DNA of 12,418 nucleotides, taken from NCBI GenBank assembly GCA_027064485.1, contig JAMOPR010000136.1:1-12418 (forward strand). The letters are read 5' to 3'. The notes beneath the pieces were generated by a model. That model was not told the DNA's origin, made no database searches, and was given only the letters and a program-made list of their open reading frames with translations. Made by a program: the position numbers and the translations under genes. How positions within the stretch are numbered: position 1 is the first letter of the stretch; every line of letters begins with the position of its first letter. This stretch comes from Desulfurobacteriaceae bacterium. GTDB lineage: Bacteria > Aquificota > Aquificia > Desulfurobacteriales > Desulfurobacteriaceae. Positions 1 to 7,931 of the stretch are shown one piece after another.

Positions 1-1415
1 AGGGGTGACCTTCCTTCTCCCGTTAACGGTGCATTTTCTGGAAGTTTGACGGGAAGTTGGTCTTCCGGAACGGGCACTATTCCGCATTTGGGACAGTGGA
101 TAACGGGTATGGGCGTTCCCCAGTATCTCTGCCTTGAAATGTTCCAGTCTCTCAAACGGTATTGAACTTCTCTTTTGCCTTTGCCTAATTCTTCAAGTTT
201 TTCAGTTACTTTTTTCTTTGCTTCTTCGCTTTTCATTCCGGTGAATTCGCCAGAGTTAACTAAAATGCCCGGTTCTGTGTAAGCTGCTTCCAACTCTTCT
301 GCTTTAAGTTCTTTGTCTTCAGGGGTTATGACGACTTTTATCGGAAGGTTGTATTTTTTTGCAAATTCAAAGTCTCTTTGGTCGTGGGCAGGGACGGACA
401 TGACAGCACCTGTTCCGTAATCCATGAGGACGAAGTTGGCGGAGTAGACGGGGATTTTTTCGCCTGTTAAGGGGTGAACGGCGTAAACGCCTAAAAATAC
501 GCCTTCCTTTTCTAATTCACCTGTTGTTCTCTTTCTTTTTTCGGTTTTTCTCATTTTTTCAACGAAAGCTTTTACCTTTTCCTCCTGGGGCGTTCCCTTT
601 GAAAGTTTAAGCGTTAATGGGTGCTCTGGTGCTAAAACGATATACGTAACGCCGAAAAGGGTGTCCGGTCTTGTTGTGAAAACTTCTACCGTTTCGCCTT
701 TTTCTGGGACTTCAAAGGAAATTCTTGCTCCGATACTTTTGCCTATCCAATTTTTTTGCATTGTTATTACTGGTTGGGGCCAGTGGTTTTCAAGGAGTTT
801 TAGGTCTTCAAGGAGTTCTTCTGCGTAGTCGGTTATTTTTAGGAACCAACTGTCTATTTCTCTTTGTTCTACTTTAGTTCCGCAGCGCCAGCACCTTCCT
901 TCGTCGTCAACCTGTTCGTTTGCTAAAACTGTTTGGCAGGAAGGGCACCAGTTTACGGAAGCTTTTGCTCTGTAAGCGATGCCTTTTTCAAGCATTTTCA
1001 AGAATATCCACTGATTCCACTTGTAGTATTCGGGAGTGCAGGTTGCTATTTCTCTGTCCCAGTCGTATGAGAAGCCTAAGCTTTTGAGTTCTTTTTTCAT
1101 GTGTTCTATGTTTGAAAGTGTCCATTCCTTTGGATGAACGCCACTTTTGATTGCAGCGTTTTCTGCAGGAAGACCGAATGCGTCCCATCCCATTGGATGA
1201 AGGACGTTATATCCTTTCATTCTCATAAATCTTGCTATTACGTCGCCGATGGAGTAGTTGCGGACGTGTCCCATGTGGATTTTTCCGGATGGGTAGGGGA
1301 ACATTTCAAGAACGTAGTATTTCTTTTTGTTGTTATCTGGTTGTGTTTTAAAGACTTTTCTCTCTTCCCAGATTTTTTGCCATTTTTTTTCTATATCTTT
1401 AAAGTTGTATTTCAT
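1..1415 (-). CDS. leuS: Leucyl-tRNA synthetase, N-terminal part (cut by window edge)
   Basis: Class I aminoacyl-tRNA synthetase that charges tRNA-Leu in the cytoplasm. About 471 residues are visible; the KMSKS loop, anticodon-binding and C-terminal domains lie outside the window. Seen: the HIGH signature as HMGH (residues 47-50, context [16 protein letters not shown]), the zinc-type cysteines WCPSC and CWRCG (about 157-178), and the CP1 editing domain with TTRPDTLFG (about 248-255) and [15 protein letters not shown], whose Asp near 345 is the conserved editing-site residue. The ATG at 1415-1413 is chosen because GGAGG (complement of 1422-1428) lies just upstream and [12 protein letters not shown] is a typical LeuRS start. 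The gene is divergent from the thioredoxin-like gene, with 67 bp between the starts. Nothing odd is seen in the visible part. Confidence 0.97.
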   Translation of the reverse strand, partial: MKYNFKDIEKKWQKIWEERKVFKTQPDNNKKKYYVLEMFPYPSGKIHMGHVRNYSIGDVIARFMRMKGYNVLHPMGWDAFGLPAENAAIKSGVHPKEWTLSNIEHMKKELKSLGFSYDWDREIATCTPEYYKWNQWIFLKMLEKGIAYRAKASVNWCPSCQTVLANEQVDDEGRCWRCGTKVEQREIDSWFLKITDYAEELLEDLKLLENHWPQPVITMQKNWIGKSIGARISFEVPEKGETVEVFTTRPDTLFGVTYIVLAPEHPLTLKLSKGTPQEEKVKAFVEKMRKTEKRKRTTGELEKEGVFLGVYAVHPLTGEKIPVYSANFVLMDYGTGAVMSVPAHDQRDFEFAKKYNLPIKVVITPEDKELKAEELEAAYTEPGILVNSGEFTGMKSEEAKKKVTEKLEELGKGKREVQYRLRDWNISRQRYWGTPIPVIHCPKCGIVPVPEDQLPVKLPENAPLTGEGRSP

Positions 1416-1482
1416 CGGTTTTCCTCCAAAAAGTAAGTTAGAATTAATGGGACAACTATTTTAGCATTAAATAGGAGGTAGT

Positions 1483-1911
1483 ATGGCTATTCCTGAAACG
1501 CTTATGCACGTTGCAGCTGTGTTTTTTGACATCGTTTTCGTGATTTTCGTTACCTATGTTGTTTTTGTTATCGGTTTGAGGATTTATTGGAATTTTAAAT
1601 CTAAAAGGATGAGAGGAAGTGAATTGCCGATTTTGGAGGGAGAATTTGCTAAACTGAGAAAGGGGAAAGGGGTTGTTTACTTTTATGCGCCTAACTGTAG
1701 ACCCTGTAAAATGGTTGAGCCTGTGATAAAGAAGCTTTCTAAAGAGTTGAAAAAGGTTCATTTTGTTAGAGTGAACGTTGCAGAGAATCCAGAAGTGGCA
1801 AGGAAATTCGGAATTTTAGCTACTCCAGCTGTAATAATTACGAAAGATGGTAGAATGGAAGATGTTTTACTTGGTCCTGTTACTGAAGGAACGTTAAGGA
1901 GCAAACTTTGA
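1483..1911 (+). CDS. Membrane-anchored thioredoxin-like protein
   Basis: A 142-residue protein with one N-terminal hydrophobic segment (about residues 9-33) followed by a positively charged stretch (KSKRMRG) and a thioredoxin fold. The redox motif is CRPC at 72-75 in the context YFYAPNCRPCKMVEP, and the conserved cis-proline is in ATPAV (P115). WCGPC is the classical form; CRPC keeps both cysteines and the proline. The KSKRMRG patch after the segment suggests by the positive-inside rule that the domain faces the cytoplasm; this is inference. AGGAGG at 1473-1478 sits four bases before the ATG. The stop TGA overlaps the TTG start of the next gene, so the two are probably translationally coupled. 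The likely role is a membrane-tethered thiol-disulfide reductase; its partner cannot be read from sequence. Confidence 0.88.
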   Translation: MAIPETLMHVAAVFFDIVFVIFVTYVVFVIGLRIYWNFKSKRMRGSELPILEGEFAKLRKGKGVVYFYAPNCRPCKMVEPVIKKLSKELKKVHFVRVNVAENPEVARKFGILATPAVIITKDGRMEDVLLGPVTEGTLRSKL

Positions 1912-3266
1912 AGATAACGTTTAACGGTGCTGCAAAAACTGTTACGGGAAGTTGCCATTTAATAGAAACCGATAATGTAAAGTTTTTGCTGGATTGTGGT
2001 CTTTTCCAGGGGAAAGAGAAAGTCGAAGAGCTTAATAGGAAATTTTCTTTTAAGCCGCAGGAAGTTGATTTCGTAATACTTTCTCACGGTCACCTTGACC
2101 ACTGTGGGCGGTTTCCTTTTTTGGTTAAAAAGGGGTTCAGAGGGAAGATTTACGCAACTAAGGGAACAATAGATATTGCCCGTTTGATTTTGATGGACGC
2201 TGCTCAGGTTATGGAGGAGAATCTAAAAACGGAGAATAGGAGACGCTTAAGGGAGGGACTTCCGCCAAAGGAATTGCTGTATACGCTTGATGATGTGTTT
2301 GACGTTTTTGACTTTTTCGTGCCCATAGAGTATTCGCGATGGTATGAAGTAGGAAACGTTAAGTTTAGGTTGAGAGATGCTGGACATATACTGTGCTCTT
2401 CGTTTGTTGAGTTGGAGATTGAAGGTAAAAAGATTTTGTTCAGTGGGGACCTTGGAGCTGAAAATAAGCCCTTGATAAGGGAACCTGAAATTCCTGAAAA
2501 GAGTGATGTTATTTTGATAGAGACTACTTACGGCAATAGGGAACATAAATCTTATGAAGAATCTGTTAAGGAATTTGAGGAGGCTGTTTTAGAAACTTTT
2601 GAGAGAGGGGGAGTGGTTCTTATTCCTACTTTCGCCCTTGAGAGAGCGCAGGACGTTATTTACTTGCTTAAAAAAATATATGAAAAGGGGAAATTGCCTA
2701 AATGCAAGATTTTTGTGGATTCACCTTTGGCTATTTCCATAACGAGGGTTTTTAAAAGGCATAAGGAGTGTTTGAGAGAGAACGTTAGAAGTGGAGATAT
2801 TTTTGATTTTCCTTACCTTGAGTTTACGAGGACTGTTGAGGAGTCTAAGAGAATTAATGAGTATAGAGGTGTAGGAGTTATTATTGCCGGAAATGGGATG
2901 TGCACTGGGGGGAGGATTTTGCACCACCTGAAACATCGCTTGTGGGATAAGAGAAATTCTATTATTTTTGTAGGTTATCAGGCTGAAGGAACGTTAGGAA
3001 GGGAAATAGTAGAGGGAGCGAAGAAGGTTAAGGTTTTCAATGAGAGAATAGCTGTTAAAGCTGAGGTTTTCACTATAAATGGGTTTTCTTCACATGCTGG
3101 TCGGTCAGGACTTTTAAATTGGTTAAGAAAGGGAGTTAAAGAGGAATCTAAAGTGTTTTTGGTTCATGGGGAGGAAAAGGCGGCGAAGTCCTTCGCCACC
3201 CTGGTGAATTCGGAATTAGGTTTGCAACCTATCATTCCTGATATTTTTGCCAGTTTTAGCCTCTAA
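1908..3266 (+). CDS. MBL-fold beta-CASP RNase/exonuclease-family protein
   Basis: A 452-residue metallo-beta-lactamase protein of the beta-CASP group (CPSF73/RNase J-like, bacterial YSH1-type), expected to be a zinc-dependent RNA-processing nuclease in the cytoplasm. The metal-site motif HGHLDH is at 60-65, further ligands are H160 (DAGH) and D181 (FSGD), and the beta-CASP segment has ETTYGN (206-210) and the C-terminal histidines SSHAG (H396) and VHGE (H420). Start: TTG at 1908-1910, with AAGGAG at 1896-1901 upstream; it overlaps the preceding stop as TTGA. The next in-frame candidates would cut the conserved first strand KITFNGAAKTVTGSC. The 3' end runs 11 bp into the convergent gltX. Family assignment is strong; the natural RNA substrate is unknown. 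Confidence 0.93.
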   Translation: MKITFNGAAKTVTGSCHLIETDNVKFLLDCGLFQGKEKVEELNRKFSFKPQEVDFVILSHGHLDHCGRFPFLVKKGFRGKIYATKGTIDIARLILMDAAQVMEENLKTENRRRLREGLPPKELLYTLDDVFDVFDFFVPIEYSRWYEVGNVKFRLRDAGHILCSSFVELEIEGKKILFSGDLGAENKPLIREPEIPEKSDVILIETTYGNREHKSYEESVKEFEEAVLETFERGGVVLIPTFALERAQDVIYLLKKIYEKGKLPKCKIFVDSPLAISITRVFKRHKECLRENVRSGDIFDFPYLEFTRTVEESKRINEYRGVGVIIAGNGMCTGGRILHHLKHRLWDKRNSIIFVGYQAEGTLGREIVEGAKKVKVFNERIAVKAEVFTINGFSSHAGRSGLLNWLRKGVKEESKVFLVHGEEKAAKSFATLVNSELGLQPIIPDIFASFSL

Positions 3267-4713
3267 TTTTGTTTAAGGTATATCTTAACCTTTTAATGAC
3301 ACGTTCTTTACCCAGTGTTTCTGCTAATATGGGCACTTCTACACCGCTCATTTTGCCTGTTAGTGCTATTCTGATTGGCATGAAGAGTTCTTTACCTTTA
3401 ACGTTTAACGTTTTTCCTACTTGTTTAACAGTCTTTTTGAACGTTTCTTCAGTGATTTCCTCTTCTTGGGATTCCAAAGTTTTGAGGAGTTCTTCAACGA
3501 CTTTTAACCTGTTTTCCGATTCTTTCATGAAGTTAAGGGCTTTTTCTTCAAAATTAAATTCGTCCTTGAGGAAAACTTCCATGTATTCTGGAGCGTCTGA
3601 TAGAACGGTAAAGTATTCTCTTGTTATTTCTACAACCTTTTCGAGCCATTTTCTATCGAAGTTGTTAATGTTATAACCTGCTTTCTGGAGGTATGGGATT
3701 ATCAGGTCTGTAAGTTTTTCTATAGGGTAATTTCTAATGTATACTTGGTTCATCCAGTTAAGTTTTGTGGTGTCAAAGACGGCAGGAGCGCTGTTTACAT
3801 CTTTTATGTCGAATCTTTCTATCAGTTCTTCCATTGAAAGAATTTCCTTACCGTCTTTTGGATACCAACCGAGCAGTGCTAAAAAGTTTGTGAAGGCTTC
3901 TGGTAGATAGCCCTTTTCTTTAAATTCTCTAACGGATGTTGAACCGTGCCTTTTAGAAAGTTTACTTCTATCTTTTCCTAAAATCATGGGAAGGTGAGCA
4001 AATTCTGGCGTTTTGAATCCTAAGGCTTCGTAAAGGAGAATTTGTTTTGGAGTGTTGGAAATGTGGTCTTCGCCTCTTATTACGTGAGTTATTTCCATTA
4101 GGGCATCGTCAATAACAACAACGAAGTTGTAAACGGGCATACCATTTGAGCGAACGATTACGAAATCTCCACCTAATTGTTTTGAATTTATGGAAATCCT
4201 TCCTTTTATGAGGTCGTTGAAAACGATGGTTCTGTCTTCAGGGACTTTAAACCTCAAAACAGGTTTCCTTCCTTCTTCTAAGAATTTTTTCTTTTGTTCT
4301 TCTGTTAAATGCCTGCACTTTCCGGTGTAACGAGGAGGTTCTCCTCTTTTTAATTGTTCTTGACGCATAGCTTCAAGTTCTTCTTGGGTGCAAAAGCATT
4401 CGTAAACGAGACCTTTTTCTTTTAGTTTATCGATGTATTCTTTGTATATGTCAAGCCTTTGGGATTGTCTGTAAGGTCCAAAGTTACCGCCTATATCTGG
4501 TCCTTCGTCCCACTCTATTCCCATCCACTTTAAAGCTTCGTAGATAACGTTTACTGCTTCTTCGCTGTGCCTTTCTGTATCTGTATCTTCTATTCTGAGG
4601 ATGAGTTTTCCTTTGTTGTGTCTTGCGAACAGGTAGTTAAATAGGGCTGTTCTTGCGTTTCCAACGTGCATAAATCCTGTAGGACTTGGTGCAAATCTTA
4701 CTCTTACTGCCAT
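3256..4713 (-). CDS. gltX: Glutamyl-tRNA synthetase
   Basis: 485-residue class I synthetase that attaches glutamate to tRNA-Glu; in bacteria lacking GlnRS it may also charge tRNA-Gln for the amidotransferase route, which cannot be decided here. Seen: FAPSPTGFMHVGNARTALF (HIGH variant HVGN at 16-19), LRIEDTDTERH, the zinc-type ligands C106, C108, C133 and H135 spaced C-x-C-x24-C-x-H, GEDHISNTPKQ, and the KMSKS equivalent KLSKR at 251-255. The frame extends upstream to a TTG at 4767, but the ATG at 4713-4711 is chosen: AAGGGG (complement 4720-4725) is six bases upstream and MAVRVRFAPSPTG is the usual N terminus. It ends in an 11 bp overlap with the convergent MBL gene and is divergent from the flhB-like gene. 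Confidence 0.97.
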   Translation of the reverse strand: MAVRVRFAPSPTGFMHVGNARTALFNYLFARHNKGKLILRIEDTDTERHSEEAVNVIYEALKWMGIEWDEGPDIGGNFGPYRQSQRLDIYKEYIDKLKEKGLVYECFCTQEELEAMRQEQLKRGEPPRYTGKCRHLTEEQKKKFLEEGRKPVLRFKVPEDRTIVFNDLIKGRISINSKQLGGDFVIVRSNGMPVYNFVVVIDDALMEITHVIRGEDHISNTPKQILLYEALGFKTPEFAHLPMILGKDRSKLSKRHGSTSVREFKEKGYLPEAFTNFLALLGWYPKDGKEILSMEELIERFDIKDVNSAPAVFDTTKLNWMNQVYIRNYPIEKLTDLIIPYLQKAGYNINNFDRKWLEKVVEITREYFTVLSDAPEYMEVFLKDEFNFEEKALNFMKESENRLKVVEELLKTLESQEEEITEETFKKTVKQVGKTLNVKGKELFMPIRIALTGKMSGVEVPILAETLGKERVIKRLRYTLNKIRG

Positions 4714-4762
4714 TTCTTTCCCCTTTTGGTTTTGTGTTGGAAATTCTACAATATAAATAAGA

Positions 4763-4775
4763 TTCAATCATTGAA
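4763..4775. promoter_or_regulatory. 13-bp perfect palindrome in the gltX/flhB-like divergent gap
   Basis: TTCAAT-C-ATTGAA, two six-base arms about one central base, lies in the 70 bp between the two divergent starts, immediately before the flhB-like ribosome binding site. It could be a repressor operator or a chance AT-rich dyad. A possible -10, TACAAT at 4747-4752 (plus strand), lies upstream of it but without a convincing -35. Confidence 0.25.
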
Positions 4776-4783
4776 GGGAAAGT

Positions 4784-5044
4784 ATGGAAGAAAGGAAGAA
4801 GGCGGCAGCTTTGAAGTATGAAAGGGGAAGGATGAACGCTCCGCAGGTGGTTGCACGAGGTGAAGGTATTGTTGCAGAAAAAATTTTGGAGTTAGCGGAA
4901 AAGCACGGTATTCCAATTGTTGAGGATAAACTACTGGTTTCTATGCTTGTTAAACTGAATCCCGGAGAGGAAATACCCCCCGAGCTTTATAGATTGGTTG
5001 CTAAGATTTTAGCGTGTATTTACTCTTCTATTCATCACCGATGA
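4784..5044 (+). CDS. FlhB C-terminal-domain homologue (FlhX-type, orphan)
   Basis: 86-residue protein equivalent to only the C-terminal cytoplasmic subdomain of FlhB, the export-specificity switch of the flagellar type III secretion apparatus. The stretch AALKYERGRMNAPQVVARGEG and the following EKHGIPIVEDKLLVSML ... LNPGEEIPPELYRLVAKILACIY match the conserved part of FlhB just after its autocleavage site. There are no membrane helices and no NPTH cleavage motif, so it resembles the FlhB fragment left after cleavage. Such stand-alone proteins (FlhX/FhlB-like) are known in other flagellated bacteria and can partly replace the FlhB C domain. The start ATG has AAGGGAAAG just upstream. The stop is TGA. 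The last 17 bp overlap the convergent flgM, keeping the two flagellar genes together on opposite strands. Confidence 0.88.
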   Translation: MEERKKAAALKYERGRMNAPQVVARGEGIVAEKILELAEKHGIPIVEDKLLVSMLVKLNPGEEIPPELYRLVAKILACIYSSIHHR

Positions 5045-5303
5045 TTTCTTTCAATATGGCGTCGGATATTCGATGAACGTCTATTTTGTATTTTCCTTCA
5101 GCTATTGCTTTTTTGATTTCTTCTACTTTTTCTTTCGTTGGTAATTCAACTTCTATCTGTTTTATTTCTTCAGATATGTTTATGATAACGCCATCTACCT
5201 GAGAACTGCTTTTACTTCCGCTGGCGCTTTCTCTCTTTTTGGCTTGTATGTTTTCTTCGTTTAGGAGTTTCAGTATTTCGGCAGATAGCCTTTCTATTTT
5301 CAA
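5028..5303 (-). CDS. flgM: Anti-sigma-28 factor FlgM
   Basis: 91-residue negative regulator that binds the flagellar sigma factor FliA (sigma-28) until it is exported through the finished hook-basal body. The C-terminal half has the family signature: LPTKEKVEEIKKAIAEGKYK, then IDVHRISDAILKEII; the N-terminal half is low-complexity and Ser/Lys-rich, as expected of a mostly unfolded export substrate. Start: TTG at 5303-5301, chosen because AGGAGG (complement 5311-5316) sits seven bases upstream. An upstream in-frame TTG at 5333 lacks a ribosome binding site and lies at the predicted transcription start. It follows the small membrane-protein gene after 65 bp but carries its own sigma-28-type promoter. 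Its 3' end overlaps the flhB-like gene by 17 bp. The stop is TAG. Confidence 0.9.
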   Translation of the reverse strand: MKIERLSAEILKLLNEENIQAKKRESASGSKSSSQVDGVIINISEEIKQIEVELPTKEKVEEIKKAIAEGKYKIDVHRISDAILKEIIGDE

Positions 5304-5310
5304 CGGATTC

Positions 5311-5316
5311 CCTCCT
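5311..5316 (-). promoter_or_regulatory. Ribosome binding site deciding the flgM TTG start
   Basis: AGGAGG on the minus strand, seven bases before the TTG at 5303-5301. It makes that TTG the likely start, not the in-frame TTG 30 bases upstream. Confidence 0.8.
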
Positions 5317-5339
5317 GTAAGGTTACCGCTCAAATACTA

Positions 5340-5366
5340 TTATCGGGGCTTTGGAAAAATTTTTTA
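5340..5366 (-). promoter_or_regulatory. Sigma-28 (FliA)-type promoter for flgM
   Basis: On the minus strand a TAAA (5366-5363) is followed by exactly 15 bases and then CCCGATAA (5347-5340). The enterobacterial sigma-28 consensus is TAAA-N15-GCCGATAA, so this has the full -35 core, exact spacing and 7 of 8 bases of the -10. Transcription would begin near 5333, about 30 bases before the flgM start. This fits the usual FliA dependence of flgM. Whether the FliA of this phylum uses the same consensus is inferred. Confidence 0.7.
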
Positions 5367-5368
5367 GT

Positions 5369-5716
5369 CTACCACCACTGTTCTTCGCGGGATTCTAGAA
5401 CGGTTTCTATAATAACAATAATAACAGAAAATACGTTTGCAACAAGTGCTCCCCACGCTAATGCTTCTACAAGACTTTGTCGGCTTCCCATTTCGTAAAA
5501 TATGAGTGCCGGTATTAAATGTAGGTCAGCAGCTAAGCTGGTTGCTAATAGTTCTGCACTTAAAGTTTTTTTACTTCCCAATTTGAGAAGGGTTGCTATT
5601 AGGTTGAACGTTACTGAAGCTATTAGTTCATAAGGGTCTCCGTCGTAAACAAATCCTACAGTCGTGGTGAGTGACATCATTATGAAAAACGTTGTTCCCA
5701 CTTTACCCCAGTCCAT
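5369..5716 (-). CDS. Small membrane protein, DUF6394-like
   Basis: 115-residue protein with about three hydrophobic segments: residues 8-24, a middle stretch SVTFNLIATLLKLG to LLATSLAADLHLIPALIF, and VANVFSVIIVIIETVL near the C terminus. The pattern MDWGKV...SLTTTVGFVYD...ELLA.SL.ADLHLIPA recalls the uncharacterised DUF6394 family, which I remember as a companion of TrkA-type genes; this is from memory and unchecked. The ATG overlaps the last 14 bp of the potassium-channel gene, and AGGAG (complement 5724-5728) is seven bases upstream. The overlap suggests co-translation and possibly a channel-associated subunit. No catalytic motif is visible. The stop is TAG. Confidence 0.82.
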   Translation of the reverse strand: MDWGKVGTTFFIMMSLTTTVGFVYDGDPYELIASVTFNLIATLLKLGSKKTLSAELLATSLAADLHLIPALIFYEMGSRQSLVEALAWGALVANVFSVIIVIIETVLESREEQWW

Positions 5717-6854
5717 TGAGTCTCTCCTTTATTTTTCTTTTTAGCATTGCGCTTCTTGATGTGATTTTGCCTTTAAATAGGATTTTAACAGCTTCTTCTA
5801 ATTTCTTTTTTGGGGCTACGATTACTATAATATCTAAAGGTTCTATTTTTAGGTCTCCGCCTGGTGTGAAAATTACTTTACCGTTTGATTTTTTCACTGC
5901 TATTACGGTTATTCCGAAGCGTTTTCTGAGGTCAAGTTCTTTTAATGTTTTACCAATTATGGGGGAGTCTGGTTGAACAACTAATTCTTCTATGTCTATG
6001 AAAGTGTGCTCACCGAACAGAATTTCTTCAAGGAGGGATTTTTCGCCAAAAATTGGAGGTTTTCGTGCTAATATGACAACTCTTTTAGAAATTATTGAAG
6101 GGATTGTTTCTACGTAATCAGCTCCTACTAATTTAAGTTTTTCTTTGAATTTATCGTTTTTTACCAGCGCCAAGATGAAGAAGGGGTAGATGTTATTTTT
6201 TGCAGTTACGTTTTTGATTGTAAGGGTTATGGCTAAGTTTTTGTAGTCATCAGATGTTGCAACTATCGCGCCTACGGCAGCTTCAATGTTTGCAAGATAT
6301 AGGGTGTTTTCTTCTGTAGGGTTTAGGTGAAGGTAGTATCGTATTTCGTGTTCTTTAGCAAAGTTTTCTAATTTTTCCGATTCGTCTACCACTACTACAG
6401 GGATGCCGTGGTGTTTCATCTCTTTTATCAGATGAATTACGTAATCGTTCATTCCGAAGACTATGTAGTGACCTTTAAGGGCGGATATGTCGCTTACCAT
6501 TTTCCTGAACCTCATTATGGTTTTTACTTCACCTGATGTGACTATGTTGATAAGAACAGCGATGGAATATCCCATTACGCTGCCGACACCGAAGGTCATT
6601 ACCAGTAAGTTGAATATGCGCGCTTTTGAGTCCATGTTCCACATTTCGCCGTAGCCTATAGTTGTAACGGTAAGTATTGTCATGTAAAAGGCTTTGAGCA
6701 GGTCGACGCCGGAGATTATCATGTATCCGATGGTGGAGAGCATTATGGTTATAAGGGCTATGATAAGCGGGGCGCGGAATTTCATGAGGATTTCGAGGAT
6801 TTTTTCTTGTCCGTAGCGTGGTGGGATTTTTCCCTCTAAATTTTTGTTTTTCAA
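5703..6854 (-). CDS. Potassium channel with RCK (TrkA-N/TrkA-C) domains
   Basis: 383-residue two-helix K+ channel with cytoplasmic regulatory domains, like MthK or bacterial Kch-type channels. Seen: first membrane helix about 29-48, pore and selectivity filter TVTTIGYGE (63-70), second helix about 81-106, then an RCK Rossmann domain beginning GHYIVFGMNDYVIHLIKEM (128 onward) and a TrkA-C domain (about 290-360: VVQPDSPIIGKTLKELDLRK, then ITVIAVKK ... PLDIIVIVAP). The usual nucleotide loop GxGxxG is altered to GMNDYV, so dinucleotide binding may differ. Start: TTG at 6854-6852 with AAAGGG nine bases upstream; an ATG 23 codons later would still keep the first helix. The gap to argC is 33 bp, and it overlaps the DUF6394-like gene, so it is probably in the same operon. 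Confidence 0.92.
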   Translation of the reverse strand: MKNKNLEGKIPPRYGQEKILEILMKFRAPLIIALITIMLSTIGYMIISGVDLLKAFYMTILTVTTIGYGEMWNMDSKARIFNLLVMTFGVGSVMGYSIAVLINIVTSGEVKTIMRFRKMVSDISALKGHYIVFGMNDYVIHLIKEMKHHGIPVVVVDESEKLENFAKEHEIRYYLHLNPTEENTLYLANIEAAVGAIVATSDDYKNLAITLTIKNVTAKNNIYPFFILALVKNDKFKEKLKLVGADYVETIPSIISKRVVILARKPPIFGEKSLLEEILFGEHTFIDIEELVVQPDSPIIGKTLKELDLRKRFGITVIAVKKSNGKVIFTPGGDLKIEPLDIIVIVAPKKKLEEAVKILFKGKITSRSAMLKRKIKERLNGLG

Positions 6855-6887
6855 TTGTTTTTTCCCTTTCTGATATTGGGAAAAATT

Positions 6888-7931
6888 TTAAATCCACCAG
6901 GAAAATTGTTCAAGTCCTGTTGTTTCGGGGAAGCCGAAGAGAATGTTGGCGTTTTGGATTGCTTGACCGGATGCTCCTTTACCTATGTTATCTATTGCTG
7001 ATATTGCGATTCCTAAGCCTGTTTTTTCGTCTTTGGTTATGTAGATGTCGCAGAAATTTGTGCCTTTGACGTCGGAGGTGGTGGGGGGATTTTTTCTGAT
7101 TCTTACGAATGGTTCGTTTTTGTAGGTTTCTTCATAGATTTTAGTAAGTTCTTCTTTTGTAGCGTTTGTTTTGAAGTAAATGGTAGATAGAATACCTCTG
7201 TTCATGGGAACTAAGTGAGGGGTAAATCTTACCTTCAGGTTGAGTTTCTCTTCTATTTCTGGAGCGTGGCGGTGACCTTCTACTGCATAGGCTTTGAACG
7301 TTTCGTTGATTTCACAGAAGGTAAAATCAACTGTTGCTTTTCTACCTGCACCGGTTGCTCCTGATTTTGAATCAGCTATTACGGGAAAGTTTTCGTCGAT
7401 TAAGTTGTGCTTTTTGGCTGGATAGAGAGCTAATATCACGCTGGTAGGGTAGCAACCGGGGTTTGCTATTAAAGTGCTGTTTTTGATTTCATTTCTGTAG
7501 ATTTCGGGAAGACCGTAGGTGGCTTTTTCGAAAAGTTCTTTCGCGGTGTGCTGAACGTTGTAAGTTTGTTCGTAGATTGATGGGTTTTTGAATCTGAAAT
7601 CTGCGCTGAAGTCAACAATTTTAAGGGATGGATTGATGGCTAGAAGTTCTTTTATTATCGGAAAGGAGGTTTTGTGGGGTAAGCAGCAGAATACTAAGTC
7701 TGTTGAAGCTATTTTCTGCAGGTTTATGTTTTGAAATACTAAATGTTGATATTTGCTGTTTGAAAGATGGGGAAATACGGAAATTAACGGTTGGTTTTCA
7801 TACTGTCTGGAGGTTATGATGGTAACTTCTATGAAAGGATGAAAAAGTAAGAGGCGGAGGAGTTCCGCCCCTGTATATCCAGAAGCACCGATAATTGCTG
7901 CTTTAACGCTTGGACCATTGGTATCTTGCAC
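6888..7931 (-). CDS. argC: N-acetyl-gamma-glutamyl-phosphate reductase
   Basis: NADPH-dependent enzyme of arginine (ornithine) biosynthesis that reduces N-acetylglutamyl-phosphate to the semialdehyde. Seen: dinucleotide-binding loop [20 protein letters not shown] near the N terminus, the catalytic cysteine in [19 protein letters not shown], and the active-site histidine in [10 protein letters not shown]. At about 347 residues the length is normal. There is no ATG; the start is one of two GTG codons, 7937 or 7931, inside the end of rpsI. I prefer 7931 because AAGAGGT lies four to five bases upstream, whereas it would overlap the other GTG. The gene therefore overlaps rpsI by 29 bp and adds about ten residues before the usual VK-AIIGASG start. 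It looks transcribed with rplM-rpsI. Confidence 0.95.
   Translation of the reverse strand: MQDTNGPSVKAAIIGASGYTGAELLRLLLFHPFIEVTIITSRQYENQPLISVFPHLSNSKYQHLVFQNINLQKIASTDLVFCCLPHKTSFPIIKELLAINPSLKIVDFSADFRFKNPSIYEQTYNVQHTAKELFEKATYGLPEIYRNEIKNSTLIANPGCYPTSVILALYPAKKHNLIDENFPVIADSKSGATGAGRKATVDFTFCEINETFKAYAVEGHRHAPEIEEKLNLKVRFTPHLVPMNRGILSTIYFKTNATKEELTKIYEETYKNEPFVRIRKNPPTTSDVKGTNFCDIYITKDEKTGLGIAISAIDNIGKGASGQAIQNANILFGFPETTGLEQFSWWI

Noticed and set aside
3269..3676. Plus-strand 135-codon frame opposite gltX
   Set aside because: Shadow of gltX, with Ser/Leu-rich low-complexity composition and no family features.
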